Shown: positions 8,671 to 18,130, counted from the first letter of the stretch. The stretch is DNA of 64,000 nucleotides from Arthrobacter sp. Soil762 (GCF_001428335.1 NZ_LMSG01000023.1:1-64000), one strand, 5' to 3'. A program made the numbers and translations. The notes: generated by a model not told the origin, from the letters alone.

Positions 8671-9854
8671 CTACGCTAATTCCTTGGCCCGTTTCCAGCC
8701 GCCCCTTTCTGAAGCTGCGAGCCCCAGCAGGCCTAGCCTGCCCAACCCGGCCCGCACGGAGTCCGCACTGAGGCCGGCAACTGCGCAGAGCTTGTCCACG
8801 GACGTGGTGGACCGCAGCGGCAGGGCGTCCAGAAGGATCAGATCCTCCAAGGTCAGTCCGTCATGGTCGGCCGCATGCGCCGTGCCGGGCGCCGCAAGCC
8901 CCACGCCGCTTGGGGATGCCAGTTCGGCGATCTCCGCCGCGTCAGTCACGCAGACAGCCCCGCCATCCCGGAGCAGCCGGTGGCAGCCGGCGGAGTTGGC
9001 GCTGTGCACGGACCCCGGCACAGCTCCCACCGCGCGGCCGAGCGTCTCCGCGTGGTGGGCCGTATTCAGTGCACCGGACCGCCAACGGGCTTCCACCACC
9101 ACCGTCACGGCAGCCAGGGCCGCAATCAGCCTGTTCCGCTGCAGAAAGCGGTAGCGCGTGGGCGCCGACCCCGGCGGCACCTCGGCCAGCACCGCTCCCT
9201 GGTTGCAGACCGCCCGCAGGAGATCCTCGTTGCCGGACGGGTAGAACCGGTCCACACCACCAGCCATCACCGCGATGGTAGGCACCGCCGCTGATCCCCC
9301 GGCCAGTGCTGCCCGGTGCGCGTGGGCATCGATGCCGTACGCTCCCCCCGAGACCACGGTGAAGCCCCGCTGGGCCAGCGAGTAGGCCAGGTCCCCGGTC
9401 ACCGAGGCGCCGTAGTTGGTGCTGTCGCGGGACCCCACAGCGCCACACTCCGGGCAGGGCCGGGAAGCTCCTGTTCCAGACCACGCCACCACAGACAGAT
9501 AGGTTCCTGCATCCCAAGGTCGCCGAGCTGGGCAGGCCAGAGATCGTCCGACGGGACAATCAGCCGGCCACCAAGGCGTGCCATGGTGGCCAGGTCACGC
9601 TCGGGCGCCAGATCCGGAATGCGGGGCGCCCAGCGTTTCAGGCAGGCAGCCATCCCCGCCCAGCTGGTTCCGGCGCCGTTGTCCGCCAGCAGTCCGGTAA
9701 TCTCCCGCTCCAGTGCCGGGCCGGCGGCCGCCTGGCCCGTGGCGATTTTCAAGGCGTCGGGTGCGCCGGTGGCCTGTACTAGGGCCAGTCCGGCCGCGTC
9801 CTGCGGTTCCATGAGCCGCGACAGGGCGGCCCGGGCGATCCGTTCGTTGTCCAT
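8671..9854 (-). pseudogene. dprA: DNA-processing protein DprA, disrupted by a one-base frameshift
   Basis: DprA binds incoming single-stranded DNA and loads RecA during natural transformation. The N-terminal part (from ATG 9854, with an AAGGAAG ribosome site) and the C-terminal Rossmann part lie in different frames that join inside the conserved SVALVGSR motif. The coding strand reads GTGGCGCTG-TGGGGTCC where the family motif needs one more G. A one-base loss next to position 9438 therefore converts VALVGSRDSTNYG into an out-of-frame tail. Restoring the base gives about 394 residues, normal for DprA, with the GGAYGIDAHAHR region intact. It may be a true recent pseudogene or a sequencing error. 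Neighbours comM, yraN and xerC are intact. Confidence 0.85.
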
Positions 9855-9867
9855 GTGGCTTCTTCCT

Positions 9868-11412
9868 TCACGCAGCTGCCGAGGCAGCCTGCCGGAGGCC
9901 AAGGGCCTGGCCGATGTCGTTGGTGTCGGGCATGTCGCGGTGCGACAGGTCCGCCAGGGTCCAGGCCAGCCGGAGAACCCTGTCATAGCCCCTGGCGGTC
10001 AGCACGCCCCGCTCCAGTGAGTGGTCCAGGATCCGCGTGGCGCCGGCCGGCAACCGCAGGGCGCCGCGCAGAATCCGGCCGGGCACCTGCGAGTTCGTTT
10101 CCATTCCCAGCGGCCGCAGCCGTTCGGCCTGGCGCCGGCGTGCGTCGCCTACCCTCCGTGCCACGGCGGCTGTGTCTTCTTCGGCGCCCGCCTGGCCGAA
10201 GTCGGCCAGTGACACGCGCTCCACCTGCAGCTGGATATCCACCCGGTCCAGCAGCGGACCGGACATCCTGGCCACGTAGCGGCGCCGCATCATGGGCGTA
10301 CACGTGCAGTCCAGTCCCTTTCCCGAAGCCTTGCCGCAGGGACAGGGGTTGGCGGCAAGGACCAGCTGGAACCGGGCAGGGTAGGCTGCCGTTCCTGCCG
10401 AGCGGTGAATGACCAGCTCCCCGCTCTCCAGGGGCTGGCGAAGGGCGTCCAGGACGCGCCGTTCGTATTCCGGGGCCTCGTCCAGGAACAGGACACCGCG
10501 GTGTGCCCGCGACGCCGCACCCGGGCGTGGCAACCCCGATCCCCCGCCGATAATGGCGGCGGCTGTGGCCGAATGATGCGGGTTTTCGAACGGCGGCCGC
10601 CGCACAAGCTGTACGGCGGATGAGGGAAGGCCGCAGAGGGAGTGGATGGCAGTGACTTCCATGGCCTCATTGTCGGCAAGGTCCGGCAGGAGACCGGGAA
10701 GTCTTTCGGCCAGCATGGTCTTGCCCGCCCCCGGTGGTCCGGTCAGGAGCAGGTGGTGGGCCCCGGCAGCGGCCACCTCGAGTGCACGTCTGGCTTCGCC
10801 CTGGCCGGAGACGTCGGCCATGTCAGGAACAGCCTGGGCCCCCGGTTCGGAGTCCCCGTGACCGGCCTCGTCCTCCGGCTCGAAGTCCAGTGCGAGCTCT
10901 TGCGGGTCTGCACCGAAATCGAGCGCCAGCCGCGCCAGCGTGCGGTACCCCTTGACGTTGGCTCCGGGGACCAGCGATGCTTCGCCGAGGTTGGCGTGCG
11001 CGACCACCACGTCCGGGTAGCCGGCCTGCACCGATGCCATCACTGCCGGCAGGATGCCGCGCACCGGCCGTAGCCGGCCATCCAGCCCGAGTTCGGCGAT
11101 GAAGACGGTCCGGCCGGTGGGCTTGATGTCATTTGCGGCCCTCAGGACTGCCATGGTCACGGCAAGGTCGAAGCCGGAACCGCGTTTGGGCAGCGACGCA
11201 GGGATGAGGTTGGCCGTGATCTTCCGCCGGCTCAGCGGAATTCCAGAATTTCTGGCCGCGGAACGTATGCGTTCCTTGGCCTCGTTGAGGGCGGCGTCCG
11301 GGAGGCCCAGGATCACGAATGCCGGCAGTGTCTGGCCAATATCGGCTTCTACCTCGACGATGTACCCGTTCAATCCCACCAGCGCCACGGAGTAGGCCCG
11401 ACCCAGCGCCAT
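9868..11412 (-). CDS. comM: YifB/ComM-family Mg-chelatase-like AAA+ ATPase
   Basis: This 514-residue protein has an N-terminal Lon-like ChlI domain (about 20-140), a central AAA+ domain with Walker A GPPGAGKTM (225-233) and Walker B VLFLDE (307-312), and a C-terminal Mg-chelatase-type domain (about 400-510). ComM of Gram-negative bacteria is a hexameric branch-migration helicase that helps integrate transforming DNA; the actinobacterial homologues are less studied. A Cys-containing insert (CPCGKASGKGLDCTC, about 350-366) is typical of the family. It abuts yraN upstream and dprA 13 nt downstream, forming a DNA-uptake-type cluster. Confidence 0.9.
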   Translation of the reverse strand: MALGRAYSVALVGLNGYIVEVEADIGQTLPAFVILGLPDAALNEAKERIRSAARNSGIPLSRRKITANLIPASLPKRGSGFDLAVTMAVLRAANDIKPTGRTVFIAELGLDGRLRPVRGILPAVMASVQAGYPDVVVAHANLGEASLVPGANVKGYRTLARLALDFGADPQELALDFEPEDEAGHGDSEPGAQAVPDMADVSGQGEARRALEVAAAGAHHLLLTGPPGAGKTMLAERLPGLLPDLADNEAMEVTAIHSLCGLPSSAVQLVRRPPFENPHHSATAAAIIGGGSGLPRPGAASRAHRGVLFLDEAPEYERRVLDALRQPLESGELVIHRSAGTAAYPARFQLVLAANPCPCGKASGKGLDCTCTPMMRRRYVARMSGPLLDRVDIQLQVERVSLADFGQAGAEEDTAAVARRVGDARRRQAERLRPLGMETNSQVPGRILRGALRLPAGATRILDHSLERGVLTARGYDRVLRLAWTLADLSHRDMPDTNDIGQALGLRQAASAAA

Positions 11413-11769
11413 CTACCCCACCCCCTTGAGGTGTTCCACCAGGGGTTCGCCGCCGCCGTCGTCCACCACGGCGATGACGTCCACACGCCGTAGCGGCATC
11501 CGCAGCTCCCGGTCCCGGCACCATGCCGAACCAAGCCGATGCAGCCGTGCGAGTTTGTCCGGCCCCACGGCTTCGAACGGGTGCCCGTAGTCCAGGGAAC
11601 GGCGGGTTTTCACCTCTGCGATGACCAGGGCGTCGCCGTCCAGGGCCACAATGTCTATTTCACCCTCGGCGCAGCGCCAGTTGCGTTCCACCACCAGCAT
11701 GCCGAGCGATTCAAGATAACCGGCCGCGAGTTCCTCGCCGCGCCGGCCCAACAGGTCTTTGGATTTCAT
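11413..11769 (-). CDS. YraN/UPF0102 family predicted endonuclease
   Basis: This 118-residue protein has a restriction-endonuclease-like fold with the conserved GRRGEELAAGYLE start and the catalytic-type GEIDIVA...VIAEVKTR motif (Glu37, Asp39, Glu52, Lys54). Its substrate is unknown, but the family sits constantly next to comM and dprA in actinobacteria. The start has a strong site (GGAGG, 5 nt before ATG). Its stop codon directly abuts the comM start codon, so translation is coupled. Confidence 0.9.
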   Translation of the reverse strand: MKSKDLLGRRGEELAAGYLESLGMLVVERNWRCAEGEIDIVALDGDALVIAEVKTRRSLDYGHPFEAVGPDKLARLHRLGSAWCRDRELRMPLRRVDVIAVVDDGGGEPLVEHLKGVG

Positions 11770-11892
11770 TTCTACCTCCGCAACCAGCCTGCAGTGGCAG
11801 GACAGCGGAGGACAGCAGGCTATTCGCGTATGTGGGCAACCCGGGAAAACCGACCCAATACAGCGGGGCTGTGGAGGAGCAGTGGGCCGGCG

Positions 11893-12219
11893 TCAGTTGC
11901 CGAGGTCAGCGTCCTTCGGCAGGGCGAGTTCCTCGTTGCGGGGCAGTTCTTCGACGTTGACATCCTTGAACGTCAGGACACGGACTGTCTTCACGAACCG
12001 TGCCGAACGGTACACATCCCACACCCAGGCATCCTGGAGCGTCAGATCGAAGTAGACCTCGCCGTCGGCGCTTCGGGCCTGCAGGTCAACGTGATTTGCG
12101 AGGTAAAAGCGGCGTTCGGTCTCGACAACGTAACTGAAGAGCCCGACAACATCGCGGTATTCACGGTAGAGCTGCAGCTCCATGTCGGTTTCATAGTTTT
12201 CAAGATCCTCAGCACTCAT
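11893..12219 (-). CDS. DUF2469 family protein
   Basis: This is a 108-residue acidic cytoplasmic protein of DUF2469, found next to rnhB in most actinobacteria. The start at 12219 (MSAEDLENYETDMELQLYRE) fits the family N-terminus; the open frame upstream is not conserved. A CAAGAT hexamer lies 6 nt before the ATG, matching the leaderless promoter pattern seen repeatedly in this window. No catalytic motif is evident and the function is unknown. Confidence 0.88.
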   Translation of the reverse strand: MSAEDLENYETDMELQLYREYRDVVGLFSYVVETERRFYLANHVDLQARSADGEVYFDLTLQDAWVWDVYRSARFVKTVRVLTFKDVNVEELPRNEELALPKDADLGN

Positions 12220-12312
12220 GGTTCCATCTTGCACCATCCAGGGCGCCGCAGTCGCAGCGTCCGCGCCGCATGAGCCCCACAGCAGTGCGGCAGGCACTGG
12301 AGCGGCACGGAA

Positions 12313-13041
12313 TCAGAGTTCGCCGCCCAGGAGGTTCCAACTCACCCGATGGTAAGGCGTGGCTCCGGCGGCGCGGAGCGCGTCCCGGTGAATTGCCGTG
12401 GCGTAGCCCTTGTTGACGTCCCACCCAAACTCGGGGTATTCACTGTGCAGGCCCCGCATCTGCTCGTCGCGTTCCACCTTCGCAATCACGCTGGCGGCGG
12501 CCACGCTCAGGCACTGCATGTCCGCCTTGATCTTGGTGTGGACCGGGGCAAGGCACGCGAAATCCACGGGTGGCTCGTCAAACAGGGAAGGCTGCCCGGC
12601 GGGCGAGAGCCAGTTGTGGCTGCCATCGAGCAGCACCACATCTGGGCTGATGCCGGCCGCAAGGATGTCCTGCCAGGCGCGCGTACCGGCCAGCCGCAGC
12701 GCAGCAATGATGCCTATTGCGTCGATCTCCCGCGCGGAAGCGTGCCCGACGGCCGACGCAACACTCCAGTGTCTGACCAGCGGTTCCAGCCGTTCCCGTT
12801 CGGCGGGGCTGAGGAGCTTGCTGTCCCGCACACCGGCCAGGGGCTTCTGGGTGTGGAGGTCCACGACGGCGATTCCGACGCTCACAGGTCCTGCCAGCGC
12901 CCCCCGTCCCACTTCGTCCACGCCGGCCAGGTAACGGGCGCCCTGCGCTTTGAACGTCCGCTCGTGCCGGAGCGTCGGTGCTTTGGAGCGGACCCCGTCC
13001 GTCTGGCGGGCTGGAGCCTTGGACTCGGTGGCCGGTATCAC
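12313..13041 (-). CDS. rnhB: ribonuclease HII
   Basis: RNase HII cleaves RNA in RNA-DNA hybrids and excises misincorporated ribonucleotides. The carboxylate set is present: Asp and Glu in GVDEVGRG, Asp in [10 protein letters not shown] and Asp in TKIKADMQC. The protein is about 242 residues. I chose GTG at 13041 because AGGAG lies 8 nt before it; a GTG at 13050, three codons earlier, is possible but would abut the same Shine-Dalgarno. It follows the second lepB gene closely, as in Mycobacterium. Confidence 0.92.
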   Translation of the reverse strand: MIPATESKAPARQTDGVRSKAPTLRHERTFKAQGARYLAGVDEVGRGALAGPVSVGIAVVDLHTQKPLAGVRDSKLLSPAERERLEPLVRHWSVASAVGHASAREIDAIGIIAALRLAGTRAWQDILAAGISPDVVLLDGSHNWLSPAGQPSLFDEPPVDFACLAPVHTKIKADMQCLSVAAASVIAKVERDEQMRGLHSEYPEFGWDVNKGYATAIHRDALRAAGATPYHRVSWNLLGGEL

Positions 13042-13052
13042 TGCGGACACTC

Positions 13053-13922
13053 CTAGCCTCCCGCAGGAACGTTCCGGAAGACGGCCGGATAATTGTCAAG
13101 GACAGTGATCCGGTTCAACGGCCATGCGATGACGGCGGCTTTGCCCTCTACGTCCACGAGGTCGACGAATCCGCCATTGGATTCCAGGTGCGACCGGGAA
13201 TCCGCGGAGTGGTTCCGGTTATCGCCCATGACCCAGACCTTTCCTTCCGGAACAACGACGTCGAAAGCACGGATCTGCGGTTCCTCAGCCCCGTTGACAT
13301 AGGTTTCATCAATAGGAGATCCATTGATGGTCAGTTTACCGCCGGCGTCGCAGCAGATCACGTGGTCACCGGGTAGCCCGACGACCCGTTTGACGAGGTG
13401 CTGTTCCGAGTTGTCCGGCAAAAGTCCCACAAATGTCAGACCGTCCTGGACCCAGGTGAAAGGTCCATTCGGTTCCACCGGTGCGGTGCTCAGCCAGCCC
13501 TTGGTGTCACGGAAGACCACAACGTCGCCGCGTGAGAGGGAAAACGGCTCGGGAACCAGCAGGTTCACGAAGATGCGGTCGTTGACGTCCAGGGTGCTGA
13601 CCATGGACTCGGACGGAATATAGAACGCGCGGAACAGGAACGTCTTGATCAGGAAGGACAGCACCACGGCGATCACCACTACCGTGGCAACCTCCTTCAG
13701 CCAGACAAAGAGCTGGCTGGGGGCGGCAGGCTCAGTCTGCGGCGCGGCTGATCGCCTTCCGGAAGCCGGCGCGGCAGGTCTGGCATCCGCCCCGCCGGAC
13801 GCCCCGCCGTCGGACATCCCGACGCTGGATGTCGCGCCTGCGGGCGGCGCTGAGATCCCGTCGGCAGTGCCGGGGGCTCCTTCGCGAGGCGGCTCAGGTG
13901 TCCGGGCATTGTTCTCGGGCAT
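13053..13922 (-). CDS. lepB: signal peptidase I (second of two tandem copies)
   Basis: Signal peptidase I cleaves Sec and Tat signal peptides at the outer face of the membrane. This 289-residue copy has a long Pro/Ala/Gly-rich cytoplasmic N-terminus (1-70), one membrane segment (about 78-98), the nucleophile Ser106 in YIPSESM and the general base Lys178 in [11 protein letters not shown]. It directly abuts the upstream lepB paralogue. The extended N-tail distinguishes it from that copy. All catalytic residues are present, so both copies appear active. Confidence 0.93.
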   Translation of the reverse strand: MPENNARTPEPPREGAPGTADGISAPPAGATSSVGMSDGGASGGADARPAAPASGRRSAAPQTEPAAPSQLFVWLKEVATVVVIAVVLSFLIKTFLFRAFYIPSESMVSTLDVNDRIFVNLLVPEPFSLSRGDVVVFRDTKGWLSTAPVEPNGPFTWVQDGLTFVGLLPDNSEQHLVKRVVGLPGDHVICCDAGGKLTINGSPIDETYVNGAEEPQIRAFDVVVPEGKVWVMGDNRNHSADSRSHLESNGGFVDLVDVEGKAAVIAWPLNRITVLDNYPAVFRNVPAGG

Positions 13923-14600
13923 TTACTGTCCGTCCTCTGTTGTTGATCCTGCCGCTGGCGGCCGTAGTACTGCAGCAAATCTATCAAGTGGCCATACGAT
14001 CTGGACCGGCCTGCCGATGACACGGTCCATTGGCACCATGCCTCCGCCGGGCGCACCGAGCAGGCTGCGCGAATCAGCGGACGCGGAGCGGTGGTCACCG
14101 AGCAGCCAAAGCCTTCCGTCGGGCACCACGGCGCTGAAGATCTGCGTGCTTGGACTGTCTCCGTCGAACAGATACGGCTCGTCGAGTGCCTCGCCGTTGA
14201 CGGTGATCTTTCCGTCTGCATCGCAGCAAACCACGGTGTCCCCCGGCATGCCGATGACACGTTTGACGTACGTGGTGTCACTGCCGGCCAGGCCAAGCCA
14301 CTGCCCGGCCGCTGCAACGGAATCCAGAAGGGGGCCCTTCCCACTGTGCAGGGGAGCAAACGAACCCCTGCCGTCGAAGACCACAATGTCGCCCCGACGG
14401 ATGGGTTCGGCATGGAAGTCTGTCCTGGAGACCAGGATGCGGTCCCCGTTCGCAAGGACCGGCTCCATGGATTCGGACGGTATGTAATAGACATCCAGCC
14501 ACAGGGAACGGACCAGCCCGCTGATAGCCACGGCCAGGAGAACTGCCAGGAACGCAAAACGCCAGCCCATTCTTCTGGGCTGGCGTTTTGTCTGGTCCAT
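13923..14600 (-). CDS. lepB: signal peptidase I (first of two tandem copies)
   Basis: This compact 225-residue signal peptidase has a short cytoplasmic N-terminus, one membrane segment (about 13-33), nucleophile Ser44 (YIPSESMEPVL) and Lys113 (YVKRVIGMPGD). The start at 14600 gives the natural N-terminus MDQTKRQPRRMGWRF; the frame is open further upstream but overlaps rplS. Codons 4-15 form a 15-bp perfect hairpin in the mRNA. Its stop codon abuts the start of the second lepB. Confidence 0.92.
   Translation of the reverse strand: MDQTKRQPRRMGWRFAFLAVLLAVAISGLVRSLWLDVYYIPSESMEPVLANGDRILVSRTDFHAEPIRRGDIVVFDGRGSFAPLHSGKGPLLDSVAAAGQWLGLAGSDTTYVKRVIGMPGDTVVCCDADGKITVNGEALDEPYLFDGDSPSTQIFSAVVPDGRLWLLGDHRSASADSRSLLGAPGGGMVPMDRVIGRPVQIVWPLDRFAAVLRPPAAGSTTEDGQ
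14555..14590 (-). terminator. hairpin inside the lepB start, possible rplS terminator or attenuator
   Basis: A 15-bp perfect stem (CAAAACGCCAGCCCA on the transcript, 14569-14555 pairing with 14590-14576) encloses a 6-nt loop and ends in GTTTTG. It lies within codons 4-15 of lepB, about 95 nt after the rplS stop. It could reduce read-through from rplS or slow lepB translation; the role is inferred. Confidence 0.5.
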
Positions 14601-14685
14601 GATCCGTATTCCTGGGGCGCTGTTGCGAAGGGCTCCGGCGCTGGCCTGGTACGGCTGGGGCCTGCTTTGTAGGTCCCTGGGGACT

Positions 14686-15045
14686 TTACTTCTTGGGCTG
14701 GAAGTCGCGCTTTTCCTTGATCTTCGCAGCCTTGCCGCGCAGGTCGCGCATGTAGTACAGCTTCGCGCGGCGCACGTCACCCTTGGAGACAACTTCGATC
14801 TTGTCGATGATCGGGGAGTGCACCGGGAAGGTACGCTCCACACCGACGCCGAAGGAGACCTTGCGGATGGTGAAGGTTTCGCGAAGACCGTCGCCGTGGC
14901 GGCCCAGGACGAAGCCCTGGAATACCTGGACACGGGAGTTCTTGCCTTCGATGATGTTCACGTGAACCTTGAGGGTGTCACCCGCGCGGAAGACAGGAAC
15001 ATCGGTGCGCAGCGAGGCTGCATCTACGGAATCGAGAATATGCAT
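14686..15045 (-). CDS. rplS: 50S ribosomal protein L19
   Basis: L19 lies at the interface between the 30S and 50S subunits. The 119-residue protein begins [15 protein letters not shown] and contains the conserved [11 protein letters not shown] and [11 protein letters not shown] motifs. The start at 15045 is preceded by AGGAG; eight in-frame codons upstream are not conserved. It follows trmD with a 243-bp gap that probably holds its own promoter, and precedes the lepB pair. Confidence 0.96.
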   Translation of the reverse strand: MHILDSVDAASLRTDVPVFRAGDTLKVHVNIIEGKNSRVQVFQGFVLGRHGDGLRETFTIRKVSFGVGVERTFPVHSPIIDKIEVVSKGDVRRAKLYYMRDLRGKAAKIKEKRDFQPKK

Positions 15046-15288
15046 AATTGCACTCCTGGTGAACGCCACAGGTCATTCACTTTGGGTCACGGCGGGCAAG
15101 CCCGGAAGTACCGGAAATTACCGCCGAAAATTAAGTGGGGCCGGTTCCTTCACTGATTGAAGGTCCCGGGGTGTCCAGCTGTTGGTTGCGCTCCCCCTGT
15201 GGCAGGTGCGGACCCAGCAGACACAAAGACTAATTTTGCCACACTCGTGGGCCTACAGCCAATCGCCTTGGACCACAGGCGCGCCGGT

Positions 15289-16161
15289 TCAGGTTGAGGC
15301 GTCGTTTCCAGTGTCCGTGCTGGTATCGGCCTGCCGTCGTGCCAGGAGGTGACCGTCGACGACGTCGTATCCGAGGTCGGCGAAAGCCGTCCGGTCGGCA
15401 CGTGGCAGCTTCCCGGCGTCGAACGTTTCCAGCAGGTCCGGACGGCGTTCCGCTGTCCGCCGGTACTGCTCGTGGCGGCGCCACTGCGCGATCTTCCCGT
15501 GGTTGCCGCTCAGCAGCACTGCCGGGACATCCCGGTCCCGCCAGCTGGCGGGCTTGGTATACACGGGGTATTCCAGCAGCCCGTCCGAATGCGACTCCTC
15601 CACCAGGGAATCAGGGTTGCCCACAACGCCCGGCAGCAGCCTGCCGATGGCTTCGACCATGGCCAAAACGGCCACTTCGCCGCCGTTCAGCACATAGTCA
15701 CCAAGGCTCATGGGGCGCACCGTGAAGTGCTCTTCCGCCCACTCGATGACACGCTCGTCGATGCCCTCATAGCGGCCGCAGGCAAAAACCAGCTGGTCCT
15801 CGTCTGCGAGCTCATGGGCCAAAGCCTGGTTGAAGCGCTCCCCTGCCGGCGACGGGACAATCAAAACCGGCTTGGTGGGCTCGGCCGCCGTGGCCTCGGC
15901 GCCCCCTGCGGCTTCACCGGCTCCGGCGACAGCAGTTGCGGCAACGGCAGCCAACGCCTGCGCCCAAGGCTCAGGCTTCATCACCATGCCGGCGCCGCCG
16001 CCGTACGGGGTGTCGTCCACTGAACGGTGCTTGTCGGTAGTGAAATCACGCAGGTCATGGACGCGCAGGTCCAACAGGCCGTCCTGGCGGGCCTTGCCAA
16101 TGAGCGAGAGCTCCAGGGGCGCCAGGTACTCCGGGAAGATACTGACGACGTCGATTCTCAT
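15289..16161 (-). CDS. trmD: tRNA (guanine-37-N1)-methyltransferase
   Basis: TrmD methylates G37 of tRNAs reading CNN codons, preventing +1 frameshifting. The SPOUT-class trefoil-knot motifs are present: [10 protein letters not shown] and [12 protein letters not shown]. The protein is 290 residues, longer than the E. coli enzyme (255). This is due to an Ala/Gly/Glu-rich insertion at about residues 72-97 in the first half and a polar C-terminal tail. It abuts rimM (1-nt spacing) in the conserved rpsP-khpA-rimM-trmD cluster. Confidence 0.95.
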   Translation of the reverse strand: MRIDVVSIFPEYLAPLELSLIGKARQDGLLDLRVHDLRDFTTDKHRSVDDTPYGGGAGMVMKPEPWAQALAAVAATAVAGAGEAAGGAEATAAEPTKPVLIVPSPAGERFNQALAHELADEDQLVFACGRYEGIDERVIEWAEEHFTVRPMSLGDYVLNGGEVAVLAMVEAIGRLLPGVVGNPDSLVEESHSDGLLEYPVYTKPASWRDRDVPAVLLSGNHGKIAQWRRHEQYRRTAERRPDLLETFDAGKLPRADRTAFADLGYDVVDGHLLARRQADTSTDTGNDAST

Positions 16162-16707
16162 CTACGCGTTTTCCTCCGCGTCACCGGGGCCGGCTTCGCC
16201 GTCGTTGACCTCAAAGAGACCGTCCGGCGGCGTCAGCAGGACGAAGCCGTCGGCCACATTGACCTCCGGAACGATCTGCTCCACAAACGGGACAAGGATT
16301 TCCTTGCCGTCCGGCGTTTCAACCACGAGCAGGTCCTGGACGGGCAAGGTGTGCAGGGCGGCGATCTTGCCGACGACCTGCGACCCGACGCGCGCCTCGA
16401 GCCCTACCAGTTCGTGCTCGTACCAGCCTTCGTCGTCGTCCTCGTCCAGCTCTTCGGTTTCGATGAAAAGCTTGGCGCCGCGCAGGGTCTCTGCCTGGTT
16501 GCGGGTCTCGATTCCTTCGAATGCGAGGAGCAGGATGTCCTTGTTCCAGCGCGCACCCTCAACAATGAGCGGGCCGGCCGATGCAGGCTCCACCACAAAC
16601 TCGGTACCTGGAACAAACCGGTCCCCCGGAGCGTCGGTCAGCACCTGGACCGTCACTTCGCCGCGGATTCCATGCGGTTTGCCGATTCGTGCCACCTGAA
16701 GCTGCAT
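16162..16707 (-). CDS. rimM: ribosome maturation factor RimM
   Basis: RimM assists late 30S subunit assembly, binding S19 near the 16S head domain. The 181-residue protein has the N-terminal RimM beta-barrel (VARIGKPHGIRGEVTVQVLTD) and a C-terminal PRC-barrel (about 95-170). The start at 16707 (MQLQVARIGKPHG) has a GAGG site 5 nt before it. An acidic loop (EELDEDDDEGWYEHE, about residue 85-100) is typical of actinobacterial forms. It directly abuts trmD. Confidence 0.95.
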   Translation of the reverse strand: MQLQVARIGKPHGIRGEVTVQVLTDAPGDRFVPGTEFVVEPASAGPLIVEGARWNKDILLLAFEGIETRNQAETLRGAKLFIETEELDEDDDEGWYEHELVGLEARVGSQVVGKIAALHTLPVQDLLVVETPDGKEILVPFVEQIVPEVNVADGFVLLTPPDGLFEVNDGEAGPGDAEENA

Positions 16708-16757
16708 CTGTTCCTCTGTCTGTGATCGTGCCGGGATTGGGCGATGTGGTGAAAGCA

Positions 16758-16795
16758 CTCCGGCCCCTCCACCGTTGCTGGTGGAAGGGCCGGAG
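16758..16795 (-). terminator. terminator between khpA and rimM
   Basis: A 16-bp stem (arms 16758-16773 and 16780-16795) with a 6-nt loop is fully paired, with one G-U pair, only when read on the minus strand. On the plus strand that position is a C-A mismatch. It therefore appears to act on rpsP-khpA transcripts and may partly uncouple them from rimM-trmD. Confidence 0.65.
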
Positions 16796-16819
16796 CAAAA
16801 AACTGATGTTGCCGAGCGC

Positions 16820-17062
16820 TTAGCGGCGGCGGTCGGTGTCGACGACGTCGACCCTGACCGGCTCGCCGTCTGCCAGTGCCGCCACCACGGTGCGCAATGC
16901 CCGTGCTGTGCGGCCCTGGCGGCCGATCACCCGTCCCAGGTCATCCTGATGAACACGAACCTCGAGGGTGTCCCCGCGGCGGTTGTTCTTCGAGCTGACC
17001 TTGACATCTTCCGGCGAATCAACGATTCCCCGGACGAGGTGTTCGAGCGCTTCTGCCAGCAA
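16820..17062 (-). CDS. khpA: KH-domain RNA-binding protein KhpA (YlqC family)
   Basis: This 80-residue single type-II KH-domain protein has the RNA-contact GxxG loop in VIGRQGRTARA. KhpA works with KhpB as an RNA chaperone and cell-size factor in Gram-positive bacteria. The start codon is TTG, one base after the rpsP stop, so translation is probably coupled to rpsP. It lies in the classic rpsP-khpA-rimM-trmD order. Confidence 0.92.
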   Translation of the reverse strand: MLAEALEHLVRGIVDSPEDVKVSSKNNRRGDTLEVRVHQDDLGRVIGRQGRTARALRTVVAALADGEPVRVDVVDTDRRR

Positions 17063-17063
17063 T

Positions 17064-17480
17064 CTACTCAGCCTCGGTGGTCTCTGCCTCGGCCGGGGCC
17101 TCGGCTGCGTCAGACTGCTTCGACTTCTTGGTGATGGCTTCCGGGATGATCACGGAACCCTTTTCCGGGGCAACAAAGGCAGCCTTCGGAGCTTTGGTCT
17201 TCAGGGTGCCTTCCTGGCCCGGCAGGCCCTTGAACTTCTGCCAGTCACCGGTGATCTTCAGGATCGCGGCAACCTGCTCGGACGGCTGTGCGCCGACGCC
17301 GAGCCAGTACTGGGCACGGTCCGTGTCCACCTCGATGTATGAGGGCTCTTCGGTGGGGTGGTACTTGCCGATCTCTTCGATGGCACGGCCGTCACGCTTG
17401 GAGCGTGCGTCCATGACGACGATGCGGTAGTACGGTGCGCGCATCTTGCCAAAGCGCTTAAGGCGAATCTTTACGGCCAC
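17064..17480 (-). CDS. rpsP: 30S ribosomal protein S16
   Basis: S16 is an early-binding 30S assembly protein. The typical family start [20 protein letters not shown] corresponds to the GTG at 17480, with AGGAG 11 nt upstream. A GTG at 17492 adds four codons but overlaps the Shine-Dalgarno. The 138-residue form carries a low-complexity Ala/Glu/Lys C-terminal extension after about residue 110, common in actinobacteria. It heads the khpA-rimM-trmD cluster. Confidence 0.95.
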   Translation of the reverse strand: MAVKIRLKRFGKMRAPYYRIVVMDARSKRDGRAIEEIGKYHPTEEPSYIEVDTDRAQYWLGVGAQPSEQVAAILKITGDWQKFKGLPGQEGTLKTKAPKAAFVAPEKGSVIIPEAITKKSKQSDAAEAPAEAETTEAE

Positions 17481-17692
17481 TTTTGTGGTCACTCCTGTTT
17501 CAGAAAAGGGGTGAACCGACGTTCTGCACCCGTGGGGCGGGCCATACTTGAGGGTTCGAAGGACAGGATCCGGACGCGGAGAGAGGGGCCACGCAGATCG
17601 AGTACCTGTTTATTGTGCCAGATCAGCGTCCGGATTTCGACTTGACACGTCGGGATGGGGCAGCCGCGCGGACCCGGCGGGCCACGGCCGGC

Positions 17693-18130
17693 CTACGACG
17701 ACCAGACATACACGCCGGTGCGTGCGGCGTCATCGACGGAGTTGGCCAGCTCAGCGAACTGCTGGACATACGTCCGGGCCTCGGCCACGCCGAACGGCAT
17801 GTCATCCTGGGCGGCCCACTTTTCAGCGACGTCGTCCAGGACATTGCCTTCGCCTTCAGTCTCGTAGCTGAGCAGGTCCGCGAGCGCACGCACCATAGCC
17901 GGCGGGACCCCGAGGAGGGAATCACTGGCCACGTCAACCATGGCCAGTTCGTAGTCCGCGCCACCGGCGTGCACCGCAACGCCGGCAAGATCGCCAAGCT
18001 GCTCGATTTCGAAATCGCTGATTCCGGGAATCCGCAGGGCCTGGCCCGCCGGGGAGCCGCCTGCATCCAGGACGTCCGCCCGCTTCAGCGCGGCATCGTG
18101 AGTGGAAACAAAAATTTCAGTGAAGCCCAT
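17693..18130 (-). CDS. hypothetical protein
   Basis: This is a protein of about 145 residues (MGFTEIFVSTHDAALKRADV...) with no signal peptide, membrane segment or recognised motif. It is acidic and looks globular and cytoplasmic. The start is uncertain: ATG at 18130 has a GAGGG-like site 8 nt upstream, while ATG at 18145 would add five residues. It stands alone between rpsP and a VOC-family gene on the same strand. I do not recognise the family and propose no function. Confidence 0.65.
   Translation of the reverse strand: MGFTEIFVSTHDAALKRADVLDAGGSPAGQALRIPGISDFEIEQLGDLAGVAVHAGGADYELAMVDVASDSLLGVPPAMVRALADLLSYETEGEGNVLDDVAEKWAAQDDMPFGVAEARTYVQQFAELANSVDDAARTGVYVWSS

Noticed and set aside
14600-14933. 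Upstream extension of the first lepB frame
   Set aside because: It overlaps rplS and is Ser/Arg/Thr-rich. Signal peptidases of this group begin just before the membrane segment.
15046-15288. L19 ribosomal leader RNA before rplS
   Set aside because: I found no match to known L19 leader structures; only a weak CCTTCA/TGAAGG hairpin is visible.
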